From NCBI RefSeq assembly GCF_963576545.1, contig NC_083649.1:6501406-6565405 (forward strand): a stretch of 64,000 nt of DNA, given 5' to 3'. The notes beneath the pieces were generated by a model. That model made no database searches. It saw only the letters and a list, made by a program, of their open reading frames with translations, and was not told where the DNA came from. Shown here one piece after another: positions 1 to 15,673 of this stretch. The DNA comes from Limanda limanda. Lineage: Eukaryota > Chordata > Actinopteri > Pleuronectiformes > Pleuronectidae. A program made the position numbers and the translations under genes. Position 1 is the first letter of the stretch; every line of letters begins with the position of its first letter.

Positions 1-2129
1 GCTTCTTTGGCTGAGGTCGACCGGTTGAAATGATCAATGTGATTCTACAAAAGTGTCTTCAACACCTTACGAATAATTAGATTTGGAAAGAGCCAACTTC
101 ACACCTCCCTTTTTTGTCCAAACTTATCTCTATTAACTGATTTTGCATGTGAATGTGCAGAATCTGTAGGTGAAGGACATGTTTTTATGGCTATAAGCCT
201 TTTGGTTGGGTTCATTCTACTTTGACCAATTAGGTTTGAGCAGGCTTTGGTAAAACAGTCCATGTGAAGAGGTGAAACACACTGATAGAAATGCATCAGC
301 TATCTGTTTTTTCAATTAATCTACGTTCATAGAGATACCTGATAATATAAAACCTTCCCAAAGTATCACTGTGTTTTTTTGTGTAGAAACAATTGACTTG
401 AGTGATACAACAATCTAATCAGACTGTAAACGGTCGATGGTTCACGGAAACTTGACCCTCGGTCTGGAGATCTGCTGCCTGCACCGGAAACCCACAGATA
501 TCGATCGTGGTCCCAGAGGTTGGATGATAAACATAGTGTTTTAAGAAACAGCAGGTGTGAAAGACGCCTCGGACCATGATCCCCTCCAATAGAAAGTAAC
601 AGCCTGTCTGGCATCATCTGAATAACTTGTATAACTTGTCCAGCCGGCCTCTAAGACTCTTTTATAATACAGGATAAATACTGTTGACATTATTCTTAAG
701 ATAATAAAACCCTCTACTAGTGTGCATTACAGAAATAATACAACATCACTGTTATGTTATATATCAACAGATGCGTGATAGCAACGAGTTCTGCCATTTG
801 TTTCCCCCTGGTGAGTTTTATAGGACTAGACCATGTCTGTCTGTCTCTCTGTTGAGTAAGAGAGGCAAGTTATTGGTCAGATTCTCGAAGGCTTCAAGGG
901 GAAACAGAGATATTGCTGCCGACTGTTTATCTTTTGGCGAGACGGTTAATCCAGCTCCAGCTGCTTCTCAAACCAGATGGAACCTTGCACAGAGCGTCTT
1001 GTACAGTGAACTACTTACAGTGTGAGGAAAGTGCCAGTGGGGCGTCACGAGGAGACGAACAACTTGGTGGTGTTGTCGTCTGCCAAGATGAACTCCATGA
1101 ACAATTCACTTTGCCTCAGGCGAGCCGAGCCCTCCGTTACCCTCACTTCTCCCCAAACACTCCCCCCCACATTTAGAATGCTCGGCACCTCGTCTGCTTT
1201 CCCCCTTCATTCATTCACATTAACAATCCCATTCTGCTCAGTCTGACGGAGCCTGTGCTGCCAAGTCAACCGGGCTGTGAGGTTTAGCAGGAGATTCACC
1301 TCAATCTCCCTCTAAACTCGCAGGCTATATTGTAGTTTAACATCCAGATGGGAAGTCTAAATCTAAAACAGAGGGTCGTGCAAAGGAGATATGCTTTCTG
1401 ACTAAGCAAATGCAAAGATGTCAAATATTAGCTATATAACAAACTCTCCAGCTCGGGCTGTGGTGAGGAGGTTACTAGATTCTGAGATATGTGTTACACT
1501 GTGTCTGCCATTCGTTTATTTTGATGAATTTCCACGCTGGACCCACATTATCCTGCGATTCTGTGGCTGACTGGCTCCTCCAGCGAGTGCAGCAGGCCGA
1601 CATTAAGTCTGTTTAGTCCTGGGAGATTGACCTTTGAAGTGCACACTGAACTGTGAAGCAAAGCAGATGATTAAATCAGAAAGCTTGTCTTAGCTCGTCA
1701 TTACAACCGTGAACATTGGGAAAGTAAAAAAAGTCGAGATTAAAGCAGCCCGGCACATATGAAGAAATGACTATCGACATTATTGATTATGAACCACCAA
1801 AACAATTTTTTTCCATGCGTCATTCTCCGTTATGCAACATCTTTCCACGTCATAACGAGCAGAAATGGACCCAGTTGACCGTCAGCAGTCTTTGAAGGGC
1901 TTCGGTTTCTCTGGGCATTCTGCGTTTGATCAGAACATTTGGCATTTACGATGCACAGCGTTTTGAGTCTGTCGGCTCTGCCAAGTTATTCCAGGGCTGG
2001 AAGCACAGGGCTCTGAGTGGGAGTCTGGGAAACACAGGAACAAATGAGGTAGAGTTTCATTTGAGTCTGCACGTGATGTGTCTGATGAGCTTTTCCAGAT
2101 TAATTAAAATAACCCCCACCTGACTTGGA

Positions 2130-2426
2130 CTCTTATCCTGCACCCACGTGTCAATTCTGTGTTACATTAACACACATAACATAACAGTATATTTTCATAT
2201 TGCACATCCCCATTTCTCTCCTGCTTTGCATTTTACTTTTTATTTCACTTTTTATATCTTGGTTTTTGCATTTTACTCTTTATTTAACTTTTATGTCTTG
2301 TATATATATTTGGTTAATATACAGTTATTTATTTCTTATGGGAAGTACAGAAAGTAAAGAAAATTCCAGGTAGGTGTAAACCTAGTTGGCAATAAATCCT
2401 TTCTGATTCTGATTCTGATACAGTCA
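2130..2426 (+). mobile_element. 3' end of a LINE (L2-like tail)
   Basis: A T-rich stretch ends in GGCAATAAATCC then repeated CTGATT units. This is the typical 3' end of teleost L2-like retrotransposons, with a polyadenylation-like AATAAA and short tail repeats instead of poly(A). The 5' boundary is only a guess; no coding part remains. Confidence 0.5.
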
Positions 2427-3187
2427 AACTAGACACGAAGAAGTTTCCACTAGTGAAAGTGAGGGAAAATGTATTCATGTAGGAAATAAGGTGATTTCCC
2501 TTTTGACTTGGAGAGCTTCAAGTTTGAAATACTGAAATACTAAAATCAATATGATCTGGTTAAGTATTAAATTCAGTGTATTTTAAATCAGTCAGATTAT
2601 TTTTTCGCACATTGGTTTTCAATCAATGTTTTTTCTCCTGAAAGGACAAATTAAATCTCTTAAATAAAGATAAAACTAGCTGAATGGAAACCAAACACTT
2701 TTCTGTGAATTGAAACACTCAGACTCACAAATACTGACACAACACTTGAATGATTTGAGCAGAGCTCGACTACGATGCATCAAAGTGTATCTTTCAATAT
2801 CCTACTGATATTAAGAAAGACGTTATAGATATTATTTGTGCATTTTGTTGTGATTTATTTGGCTTTGTGAGACGATTCCGGTCGTGCTGTGAGAGTTGTT
2901 ACGTTTGAACTTGCAGGAAACAGTTTAAAAAAATCACCATCAAAGTTAATCTGCCATCTGAACACAAAATAGATTAAATTTGAAATAACTTCTCATATGC
3001 TTTTCATATTTTCGGATTATGCTTTTCACATTTGCCCTCTAAATCCGCAACACACATTTGCAGCCTTTGTCCAGGATGAAGCTTTCCTTCTGCCTCACTG
3101 TCTCTCTGCATCTGCCCGAATCAAACGTGCTGTTTGTGTGTTTGCGGTTCTGTTTGCATGACTTCACTCCAGCACATCCATGCAACA

Positions 3188-3236
3188 CCTCCCTCCCTCC
3201 CTCCCTCCCTCCCTCCCTCCCTCCCTCCCTCCCTCC
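3188..3236 (+). repeat. (CCCT)n microsatellite
   Basis: About twelve perfect tetranucleotide units in mtnr1b intron 1. Confidence 0.95.
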
Positions 3237-6200
3237 TCTCCTCTCCCTCATCCCATTCTCATTTTTCTCATCCTAGATTGGCCTTGATTTCCCCACATCT
3301 TCTACATTTCACCTCCCTCCTCCGTTTCATTCTCTTTCTCTTGCAGTAAATCCCTCGCTTCCTCCACCTCTTCACCCACTGCAGCCGGAGGGTTTTCAGA
3401 AACTGTTACATAATGCACTTCAAATTATCACAATGCATTCATTATGGATACGGGGAGGTGGTGGTGGTGGTGGTGGGGAGGGCATGTGAGGCAATACGGG
3501 ATTTGATAAAGAATAAAGGGATGGAATTGCTGATCGCTTGCTTTGCAGATTAAATTCCGTTCAATCTATCGTGTTGATTGTTATTGAGATTAAAGAAAAT
3601 TGTTCTGTCAGTTGCTGTGTGTGTGTGTGTGCGTGTGTGCACTCATATGTGCAAACTTGTGCTGCTGAATCATCCCCCCGTCTTGGCACTAGCGTACTGA
3701 TAACAACTGGGTGATTCTGATGACACATGACAGTAGTTCTTACATTGTCCTGGCTGTGCCTCTTCCCTTTAAAAAGCAGCATCACTCTCCTCTTTCTCAT
3801 CGTGTGGGATTTCTGTCCTTTCCCTCTATTATCTAAATGTTGGGCCGTCTTCCTCTATTCTATCGCCTGCATCCTGGACATTTTCCCCCTTTTTGAACTC
3901 CTTCCAACCCATTCCTTCTGCGTCTTTCTCTATATACCCTTGCTACTCTCCGCCTGTGCCGGTCGGAGCTCCTCCTGTTTTCTTTCTCCAGCTGTCTTCA
4001 TTTGAAGGAATTACAGCAGTCATGCTTCAGCCAGATGATACGGGACAGCGTCTGGGCACAGTTCAGGCAGAAGTAGACTCTCTGAGCACTTAAACCTGCT
4101 GGAATCATCCCCAGCAGTCATGTCCGACCTTCACGTCTGCCTAAATACTCAGTGAGCAGGACAAAAAAAAGAAAAACAGTAAGACCAGATGATGAAAGAA
4201 TTATATGGCAAACCCTCAGCATATACAGAAAATCCCCCAAAGCCTCACAGACGCTCTCCTCGCATGCATTATAGATCAGTGGAAACTCTGCTCCCCTATG
4301 GATTCTACACAAAACCTCATAATGAAACCGGAGTGGTCAGTTCGTTGCCACAATGGGATGTATAACGAGATGTCAAATTCAATTTTCAATGCGCAATTCC
4401 AAAGGATTCAATATCAAAATAAATCGATGAAGTCGAATCAAAGTGGCAACAGAGCCCCTGTGTCTAATCTCTTCCTCTTTTTTCTTTTTGATCTACAGCT
4501 TAACACTTTCCATTTCCATTCCTCTTGCACTGTGATCTCCTCACTTCTCCCCACTGCTGCCTTTTCTCCTTCTCCTCTGTTATGCACATAAAGAAGGTTC
4601 CAGAGCGGTGCGTGGTACCAGCCTGCCGTGCATCCAAAAGCTGAGAAAACTCCTCAGGATTCAAAATCCAAAAGGTCTGATCTGACAACCTGTTCAGTTG
4701 GCCCATGTCCTGTTTTGATTTTAATGAATTAAAATCAAACACCCCAGTGGCCCCCGTGGCAAAAGACCTTCGTCAAGAGCATAAATTAAGGGTGAGTCCA
4801 GGAAGAGTCAAGGATCTGAGGATGCCTACTGCGTCACGATGGAAATTAGGAGCATAACTATGTTTTAAAAGTAATGAGCAGAATATTAATATCCATTCTA
4901 AGCCCTAAGTGCTGATAAGATTCCAGATCAGGATCAGGGAATTTCTACCAAACTATGAATCTATCAAAGTGGTCAATGCATCCAAATGGATCCTGCATGA
5001 GTCCTGAGATCTGCTCAAACCCCTTTCTGAGGTGGTTTTGTATGTTCGTGGCCACATTCTTTCACTGTGTATTTTCAATATTGTCCTGGGCCATATGAAG
5101 GACCACCTGCTCGCCTAATGTCTCTGACCCACTACGATTTAAACCTATATTTACGCTTCTCAGTTTCCATGCATTGATTTCTTAAGTAGCCATTAGTAGT
5201 AGTACATTAGTAATATCTTTGTCAATAGTTGCACACATTCATTCACTCAGTGCCTCCTGACTCTGCTCGCTATCTTTCTCTCTATCTCTTCCACTCAACA
5301 CTATTGATGTACGTGATAATTAACGTATAAAGGACAGAAGTGAGATCCGATCACAAGAGCTCACAGGAGGAGACACATTCAGTTTTTCGATTTTACCACT
5401 GTCCACTTGTCATGTGATCTCCCAGGACAAATGGGTTACGGTTAGTCAGAAGGTTATTCGATGTAAGTGATGCTGGAATAACAGGTGTAATCCACAGTGT
5501 TTTTAAACCACTGAAACCAGGGTTGACATGTTATTTATATCCAAAAGAGAAACAGAAACTTTTAAAATTACCTTCCTACTATTTGTATGCACCCTGCGTC
5601 TCAAACCAGTTTTTTTCCACCTTCTTTCCAGTATATTTGATGTGGTTTTGTTGCTTTTCAAATTTGTCTCTAATAGTTTGTAGCAAAACCTCAGCAGGAT
5701 GAAAGTCTCATGATGCTCTTGGAAAGCGGAATGCCTTAAAATGTAAAGTTGTGAAAGATAAACCAAGGAACGGTGTGAATAATCTAAAAAGCCGATAATG
5801 CTAAACAGCAATTCAATTTCTCTCTCCCTCTCACCTTCTTCACTTCTCATCAGTCACGCATGCAAACTTATTTGCAGATTTTTGCTCCCAATAACACTAT
5901 TTACCTACAGAAACTCTAAACCCATTTGTAACGCTGGCGCTGATGTTAGATGGAGAATAAATCTGCCTCCTCGGTTGTCAACAGCAGCTGTCACAAGCCG
6001 TATCCTCACCTGTAAGGGCCGGTGATGAACGGATTAATCACAGAATCAAACCCGATCGGACACGGACGTGGAGAAGCTCCTGGTCGATGGGACAGATTGA
6101 GATACTGCGGTTTTTGTGCTTTTAGAAATGAACTCATCATTATAGAGTCTTTGAGATCAGGTGATGCTATTTGAGCAGCTTATATCTCTGACTATGACTA

Positions 6201-6876
6201 TCACACGGTTGTTGGTCACGCTTTGAAACCGATAGACTTTGTTCTAGCTTCGGTTTAACTCAGAGTTTCGATGGAATTCTTTCTAAATAGAAATAGGCCT
6301 CTCTTCGTTTTATGATTCATCCAGACTCTCTGTTCTATGCTTTCATTATTGTGATTATTCAGTCAGGCGTATGTTTGATTACTCCGACAGCTGTAAGTTT
6401 TATTATTCTGTCAGGTGTGTGTTTTATTATTCCGACAGGTGCTACATTGCTGTGAGGTTGTTTCACCATCATGTCCAGTCCATTACTGGTAGAGCGGCTG
6501 GACTCAAATGGAGAAACACAAGAACTGAGGCCAGAGATGTTATACAAAAATTAAAAGATGGGCTTAACAGAGATTTTAGTTGTCACTCTAACACAGTTGT
6601 ACAGGTCCGAATCAGTTCCTTTAGTTCAGAAGCAGGTGAGGAATCCAGAGTCAGAGCGTGGCTGGCAAACAGAGAGGTGGATGATCAGGTCCTTAAACAC
6701 TGCGGAAGCTTGTTTCGTGGGTGAAGGTGGAGCAACAGACTTTTGCTACAGGATGCGAGTATTTTAAAATTAAATACGATGACGTTTGACATTGTGTAAT
6801 TTCCTGAATCTTATTCTGATGCGTTTTAACTCTGTTTCATTCAGTGTTTGATGCCGTGACTCAAGCTTCCGTACGT

Positions 6877-6918
6877 GGGGGGGCCCACGCAACCTGCTGA
6901 GCACGCGTGGGTCCCCCC
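6877..6918. repeat. GC-rich 14-bp inverted repeat
   Basis: Arms GGGGGGGCCCACGC and GCGTGGGTCCCCCC match at 13 of 14 positions with a 14-nt loop. It is a strong local hairpin in otherwise AT-rich intron. Confidence 0.7.
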
Positions 6919-9900
6919 TCGTTCAAACTTGACCTAGTAGCCTGCAACCTACTATCATTTTTTAAGGTTAGATAACAAATGCGAAGGCTGAGGCTTGATT
7001 TGAGTGTTTCAGCTCTTTGTGTCGGTGTCTGGAGAACTTTCCTTGTACAAAGAATTCTGAACTTTGCAGTTTTCAAGTTGAGGTCGAAACAGTGGAACAA
7101 GAACTGGATTATCAACCAGGTCAAGTGGGCACCGCTCCATATTATATAAACACAACTCAACTAGGAGAGACTACAAGAATTACTTACAGTTAATGGTCAT
7201 GATTCAAACCATGAATCAGTTGCTGAAGACGTATGCAACCACACCCACATCAAATATCAAATATCAGGCAAGTTTACTGAAAAACTCAGTTTGCTGAAAA
7301 CTCACGTATCACATCTCAAATATTTTGAAATCGACTCTCAAAACTGTTGCTATTTTCACATCTCGTGTACTGTGTGGTTTCGGGGTGTCTGGAGAACTGC
7401 CATTCACAGTGAGGGTCAACAGGGGGCCCATCAACATGTCCCCCCCCCCCCAGGGCCGTGAAGGAAGCCAATGCAACCGAGAACAGGAGAATACAGTTTG
7501 CTCAATATGCAGCTGCTGCGTTCATCGCTGACAACTCAGCTTAGCCGGGCTTCAGTGACAAGTGCTCATTTCAACACAACTGTACTGTTGTGTTGTTCTG
7601 TCACAAGATACCTCGACTCACAGCTTCACCAACAGACGCGCACTAGGTGGAAATAAAAGTTTGTCTTTTTGGGGGATTTCAGCTGGATTGACTCTGAAAT
7701 ACAGTAACTGTTATTGCTGCTCCGAAGTAAATCTACCCTGTCTGTTAGATTTACTTTCAGCATATACAGAGTTTATTCGTTTTTCTCTTGTGGAACATGG
7801 TGAGATATTTCTATATGTAAAAAATAGGAATAAATAGAGGCAGTGTTGTCGTAGATCACTGTCACAAACACATTGGCATTAAAATAAAGTTACCTTCCCA
7901 AAGGCAACAGCGTGATGAAACACGACATCCGGGGAAATAACCGAATGGCTTCTCAAGAGAAACCTGTTCTCAGCTCTGATGGAACTGGACGTGAGCCTGC
8001 TCGTCTCATCCGGTCTCATCCGGTCTCACCTGGACACACCGGAGCAAACTGGTCACTCTCTAAATGGTTTCACTTTCTCTCCTCAAAGGGAAAAATCGAA
8101 ATTGATTCACTTTACTACCACAGTGCAGAGCAGGAATGTTCGACCACTCAGACTCAGAGATTGGAAAAGATCCTCTGCTGTCGCTGGGTTTGTGTGAGAT
8201 TCATGCTGCGACGCGTCTTTACATGAGCGGCCCCTCAGCTTTTGAGTTGTTATTGATTAAATGGGCCGGTGCACGGATGATGGTTTGGTGTTGCGGCCGG
8301 TTCGAAATGTGCTGATGTGACAAATTGTGAAAAGCAGCCCTTGGGTTGATTGCTTCAGGACCTTGGAGAGAGTCATGTGAAGAGACTGGTTTCAGCACCA
8401 GGAACAGAGGCAGCACATTTGATTTGGTGAGGACGGTTTTTTTTATTTTATTCATTATATTTGTAGCAAGGCTTTAGAGAAAAATACCTGGAGAGGGAAT
8501 GAGAGCTGGGAAGGGGAAGGGGGGGGGGGGGCTGATATCATGTATATAAAGTCTCTTTGAAGAGAGTCTCCGTAATGTGTGATCCTGTCTAACTCTCTTT
8601 GAAGGCTTGCAACACCTAAGCTCCTTCAAAGACAAATCTCAGGGGACGGAAACCTCCGCCCTGCACCCCTTGTACCGGCTGATTGTGACACAGCCATACA
8701 CACAATTTTTGTTTTTGCACATGAAAGCACAATATCACAATTAGATATGTCTATATATGGCCCTGTACTTTGCTGCATGTGCTTTTTTGTGGTTTTTGCA
8801 TGGCAGCCACGCACCTGTCAAAGCCTTTGTCTTGAGATTTCAATGGACTCACGGCTCATGTGCGTCGGGCTGCTCGGCGCTGTACAATAGCACATGATGA
8901 GGCAGCGAGATTGTTCAAATTAAGAGAGAGTTCTTTGAAAAGACAGCGAAAGGGGAGGAGGGCAGGAACATAATGTGAAATCCTAATTCAGCTCAGTTAT
9001 GTGACCAGCACGCCGTTATATTTACGACGGTGAAGAGTTTGCATGAATCTCCATTGTGGGTAGGTGAGAATAAGCCGAGTTAGTCATCACCCATAAACCC
9101 AGCATCTGATGAAATATTTCGGCGGCAGCAGTTCACTTCCCTGGCTCCGCCGTAGCAGGGACTTATGCAAAGCTAGGACAGCAGTAGTGGGTAAATACGC
9201 CATCACCCTCCGCTCACACTGTCACTGTTCACACACTGCTGTCAAGTCAAGTGTTTGCTGTTTTTTCCCAAACTGTTGAGTGGGTTGTTTCAATCTACAG
9301 CAGCCGTCCTCTGAGTTCAAGGCTGTGGGTTCAGCGTGGCTCCTGAACCGCTGAGTGGGCAGTTTGAGTTGGGAGAGATCAGCCTCAAGGCAGAAACGCA
9401 CAATAGGAATGGCAGTATATGTTTAAGGGCCACTCTTCTCCCTGATAGTGTCCACTAAAGGAAATCGATAGATATATAGATACAGGAAGGGATGATCCGT
9501 AACTTAACTGAGAATACCTCAAAGATTTGTAATTAAGCTGTCAAATTAATCTGGTCACTTATCTGGTCTATTAGTTCCTCTGTGGGGCAAACTGTAGACG
9601 TGATTAAATTAAAGATAACTCATGTCTCTGTGCAGACATGTATACTATTCTGGAAGGCGGAAATTTACTGTTAAGCACTTTGGTTCTTCTAACGGCTCTA
9701 ATTCAGGAAAAAAGTAAATCAACATTATCACCCTTTTCTCCAATAGCCACGCCACAAGCGTTTCCTCTTCAAAGCACAAAAGCCACTTGAATCAGGCTCT
9801 GTGAACGCACAAGCGTGTTTTAACCAAAGCGGGAAACGTGATCACGGTACAGAGTATGATCTTATCCAACGTAATGACTTCAGTGGAAGAGTATCATTGC

Positions 9901-11405
9901 GTGCGGTGCAAGACAAAACCTGCCACAGTTGTTGGATTTCCCACAGAGGTCATGTAGCCGTGTGCTCTCACTCTAGTGTACGTGCTCCGAAGGCTTCACT
10001 CGTCTTTATGCAGGACTGGAAATGAAAAGCGTGCTCTCTGGTTAAAACAGCCAACTATGTTTCTTAATAACGCTTATTCTCTGTTATTTCCACTGGAGAT
10101 GAAATAAATCCGGGCGCTGGCAGACAGATACTGATGAAAAGGAACTTTGTAGATTTTAGTGCACACTAAAGGAATCACACTTGACACATTGCTCCCAACT
10201 TAGAAACTCATTCTTTCCTTCTAAACTTCGTGAATTCCATTTCTTACCAGCTTCAATAAATAAATAAGCTTGGTTCAAGGTGGTTCAGAGCTGTGGAAAA
10301 ACTGAACCTTACCTAAACCTTAGTTTAAAAATAAATAAAAGTAAGCCCACTCGACGTAGGGTGCAGAATGTGGGAGTGTTCCTGAAGCAGCGATCACGCT
10401 GCTCGTCCACGACTGGATTCCGTCTAAATAACAGGAGAAAAAACGTTTTCCCTGTGAGAACAAATAGAAGGGATGGTTCATAATGTCCTCAGATGAAAGA
10501 TTGCAGTTGTTTTGGTTTGTCCTGAGGGAATTTTACACTGCTGCTAATAAGGGAGAGAGAATTCCGGATGCATCCTGATTTGACAGAAAATGCTAATAAA
10601 TGCATGTTTCCTGGCCTAATTATTGTCTGAAAAAGCCTAAAAATAGCCAGTCAGCAAAGTTCAATGCAAAACACATCCATCCTGAGAAGTTACAATCTCA
10701 AGCACTTTCTTAAAAATCAGGGGGAGAATTAATTCAATAATTTGGCAGTATATATATAAAATCCATGAGGGCTGAATTGAAGCACTAAACCAATAACGTT
10801 TCCCTGAAAGGCTTTAATGTTTAATCAGGAGAGAGTTGATTTACAACCCCAGGAGTAGTTTCCTTTTTCCTTTTCACCTGAAGCGACGGTTCTGTGAAAG
10901 AGCACTTCCATGTTTTTTTGGATTCGACTTCATGCTTCACTGTCGCTGCAGGAAGCCTCCTGGGTAATTTCACACATCCGCTTCTGAATGGGTTCATCAA
11001 CGGGACTCACCTGCACCAATGAACCAGCAGGTGTGAGTCAGTGGGAACGTTCACCAGAAACAAGAGAAGACCATGGTGTTCTAATGGGATCTATCAAGCT
11101 GTGACTGTGGTCGGATGAATCTGTGAAGACCAAGAGCAACGAGCCTCCAACACACTAAAGATACTATCATCTGTCAGCAGGTCCACCAGCAGCCATGTGT
11201 TCTTTCAAGATGTCCTTCACATGCCCACAGTGCAAGAAGAAGCTTGCATCTATGTAGGAGGACGGCTGACAGGAGCAAGTTGACACAATAATCCAACATT
11301 TAGTCGAAACCATATTCACTTGAAAGCTGCTCAAAATGCACAAAGTTGCTTGGCGATAGGTTTAGTTGCTGATGAGGTGACTCAGGGCAAAGTGTGAACA
11401 AAGGT

Positions 11406-11800
11406 CCGAATATGAAATGTGAAGAAGCAGCTTATAGGAAGAATATGGAAGTAGAACAAACGTGTCAAACATTATAATGAAAATTATAAGTAAAGCACAT
11501 GTGGAAATTAAACAGAAAAATTCCCCTTTCCACAAAATACGAGTAATAATAGGTTGTGATCTCTAATCATCAATCTTCAAGCTACATCATTGCAAAGGCA
11601 CAGCAGCTCCGAATATGAAATGTGAAGAAGCAGCTTATAGGAAGAATATGGAAGTAAAACAAACGTGAAAAAACATTATAATGAAAATTCCAAATGTGGA
11701 AATTAAACAGAAAAATTCCCCTTTCCACAAAATAGGAGTTATAGGTTGTGATCTCTAATCATCAATCTTCCAGCTACATCATTGCCAGGGCACAGCAGCT
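11406..11800. repeat. tandem duplication ending at the mtnr1b exon 1 donor
   Basis: Copy 1 (11,406-11,608) and copy 2 (11,609-11,800) share most of their length, including CCGAATATGAAATGTGAAG, TTCCCCTTTCCACAAAATA and CATCATTGC...GGCACAGCAGCTCC. Spacing is 203 bp. Copy 2 ends five bases from the splice donor of exon 1. Confidence 0.9.
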
Positions 11801-11805
11801 CCTAC

Positions 11806-12013
11806 CCGCGTTCCTCAGCTTGCGGTTCCTGAACACCGAGATGATCACCAGCAGGTTCCCCAGCACGTCCACCACCGTGGTGAAGATCAGCACACTGGCC
11901 AGGATGGCGATGACCCAGGCGGGGCGGGCGCTGCCCTCCGGGGCCAGTGTGCGCTCCAGCGGCCCCAGCCGAGGCTCTGTCCGGTTCCTTATGAGAGTGA
12001 ATGTGTCCGGCAT
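11806..12013 (-). CDS. mtnr1b: melatonin receptor 1B, exon 1
   Basis: First coding exon of a melatonin-binding Gi-coupled seven-helix receptor. It encodes a short N-terminus (MPDTFTLIRNRTEP, with an NRT glycosylation site), all of helix 1 (VIAILASVLIFTTVVDVLGN) and the first loop ending in SVFRNRKLRNAG. It stops at donor G|GTAGGA, phase 1, the known place of the single conserved intron in melatonin receptor genes. I chose the ATG at 12,013: the frame has a TGA at 12,107-12,109 and no other ATG between, and G is at -3. RNRKL fits 1B better than 1A (RNKKL), and linkage to fat3 supports 1B. Exon 2 with helices 2-7 is not in the window. Confidence 0.9.
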
Positions 12014-12050
12014 CACTGGCCCGAGTCCCACTGGTCCACCACAGCCTCCA

Positions 12051-12105
12051 CTGGCCCGGGTCCCAGCTGCTCGGGTCCCAGCTGCTCGAGTCCCAGCTGT
12101 CCCAG
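12051..12105. repeat. short GC-rich 15-bp direct repeats upstream of the mtnr1b start
   Basis: Three to four imperfect units of CTGCTCGGGTCCCAG lie just upstream of the chosen mtnr1b ATG, presumably in the 5' UTR or proximal promoter. Confidence 0.6.
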
Positions 12106-13067
12106 TTCACGTCCCGCAGGTCCAGCCGGCTCCGGTGCGTCCTGGACGGATCATGGAGATCACCTGGGAGCCTCCCCGAGCTCCAGCAGGCAGATCCGCA
12201 ACTTGAAGCCAATTCGAGTCACTTGATATGTGACCTACATGAAGTTACATGGACTATTGGCTTTATTATCCTCCGCGTAAAAGTCATCCATCCATGTGAT
12301 GTGACACGCAAGGATCGGACACGCGGCGGTGCCACTCCTCCTCCTCCTCTCCTCCTCTTCCTCCTCCTCCTCCCGGGTGAGGAAGATGTGGTTATTTGTC
12401 CCTTAGAGCATGTTCCATAGAAGAAGGTGCAGACCAGTATCACACATCAAGTCTCCATCCTCTCGACGCGTCCCTTGCATCTCCAGCTCCCATCAGTCCG
12501 CATGCGCCCACGTTGGAGAGGGATGGAGAGAAATAAAAAAACAAAAAAAGAAGCAGACGGCTATTCCCTTGTTTTTTTTTTTTTAAATGTCAAATCATCC
12601 CTCCGCTGCGGGAGCCCTTTCAGATTCCATTTGCTCTCCTCCGAACCAGGAGCTGCTTCTCCTCTGGAGCCGGTGGAGACGAGCTTCCTCTGCGTGGCGT
12701 CAGGCGCGCAGCGGGGGGTGGAGGAGAATCAGCCTCTCACCAACAACACTCACACACCTCTGACTTCTGCTTCTCCCTCCTCCCTCCCTCCCTCCCATCC
12801 TCCTCTCCTCCCCTCTCCTCTCACTGTTTCCGACTTTCTCATCTCCCACCAGCCAGCTCCAGCGTCGAGGTCTGCGTGAAAAACAACGACTTCCCCCGAT
12901 GTCCCAGTGCCTTCTCCCAGCGTGACTCCACCACAATCTGTGTCTGATCTCAGCTCCACGCTCCGAGGGGCTTTAATTGTCCACACGGTGGTGGGTCCGG
13001 GACTTGTGTCTCCTCACACGCAGGGGGGGACATCTTGAGAATGAATGAAGCACAACAATAACACACA

Positions 13068-14999
<1,932 letters not shown>

Positions 15000-15000
<1 letters not shown>

Positions 15001-15140
15001 TTAAATCATCCCTCAAAACTTACATTTACCGAATGGCTTTTACTTGATTGTTTTTAGTTATTAATTATGTTACTTTTATCCCCTTTTGTTTGCTATTAGA
15101 TTTAAATAATGTATAAATAAAAGTATTATTATTAAAGGAC
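15000..15140 (+). mobile_element. LINE 3' end remnant
   Basis: It translates KSSLKTYIYRMAFT, like the SLKTxLFRxAF stretch in teleost LINE ends, then AT-rich sequence to ATAAATAAAAGTATTATTATT. It probably belongs with the cluster to its left. Confidence 0.45.
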
Positions 15141-15642
15141 TCGTCTTCATGCATTAATCTTTAAAAACACACACATTCAAGATGATACCCTGGGAACATT
15201 TCATCTGTGAGCGTGATGCACTATTCATTGAGCCGCGTGCAGGCCTCCACCTCGGAGCAGGTTCTGGGCTCCGGACTATGATTCACTTTGTGCACTCAGA
15301 GCGAGTGGAGGTGGAAGTCTAAATCCCATTCATCTTGATGAGGGTAACTGGTGGCAATGATGCATTCGAACTCTCCATCAGATCCATAGGATTTCATATG
15401 TCATCGATAGCGTCAGTGCCGCTGGTGACACATTGAGGCCAGCGCCTCCTCACTGCTGCATGGTCGCCTGGCTGCAGCGGATCGCCCCGGAGCCCAGCAG
15501 CAGTGGGAACAGATTAGAGCGGCCCGGTGTCAGCCTCAGAGCAGGGTGATATGTTCCACAGGCCCTGATGTGATGACCAAAGAGACAGACAGTTGTGGCT
15601 GTAAGGTCACACACAGCCACACACTGACGCACACAGTGACAA

Positions 15643-15673
<31 letters not shown>

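Larger units (their letters stand above)
1..11805 (-). other. mtnr1b: mtnr1b intron 1 (left end outside window)
   Basis: No reading frame resembling receptor helices 2-7 occurs on the minus strand here, so this whole stretch is taken as intron. Apart from the repeats listed separately, I see AT-rich unique-looking sequence with no convincing exon, RNA gene or transposon. An intron of more than 11 kb is in keeping with the long single intron in vertebrate melatonin receptor genes. Confidence 0.75.

Noticed and set aside
4205..4591. A 128-residue plus-strand frame
   Set aside because: No recognisable domain, no splice or promoter context, in the middle of mtnr1b intron 1.
12014..12031. A longer mtnr1b N-terminus starting at GTG (12,031)
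   Set aside because: GTG is a poor start in vertebrates; the ATG at 12,013 is the only ATG after the upstream stop.
11748..12206. Plus-strand frame of 152 residues over the mtnr1b exon
   Set aside because: Antisense shadow of mtnr1b exon 1 with low-complexity Pro/Val repeats.
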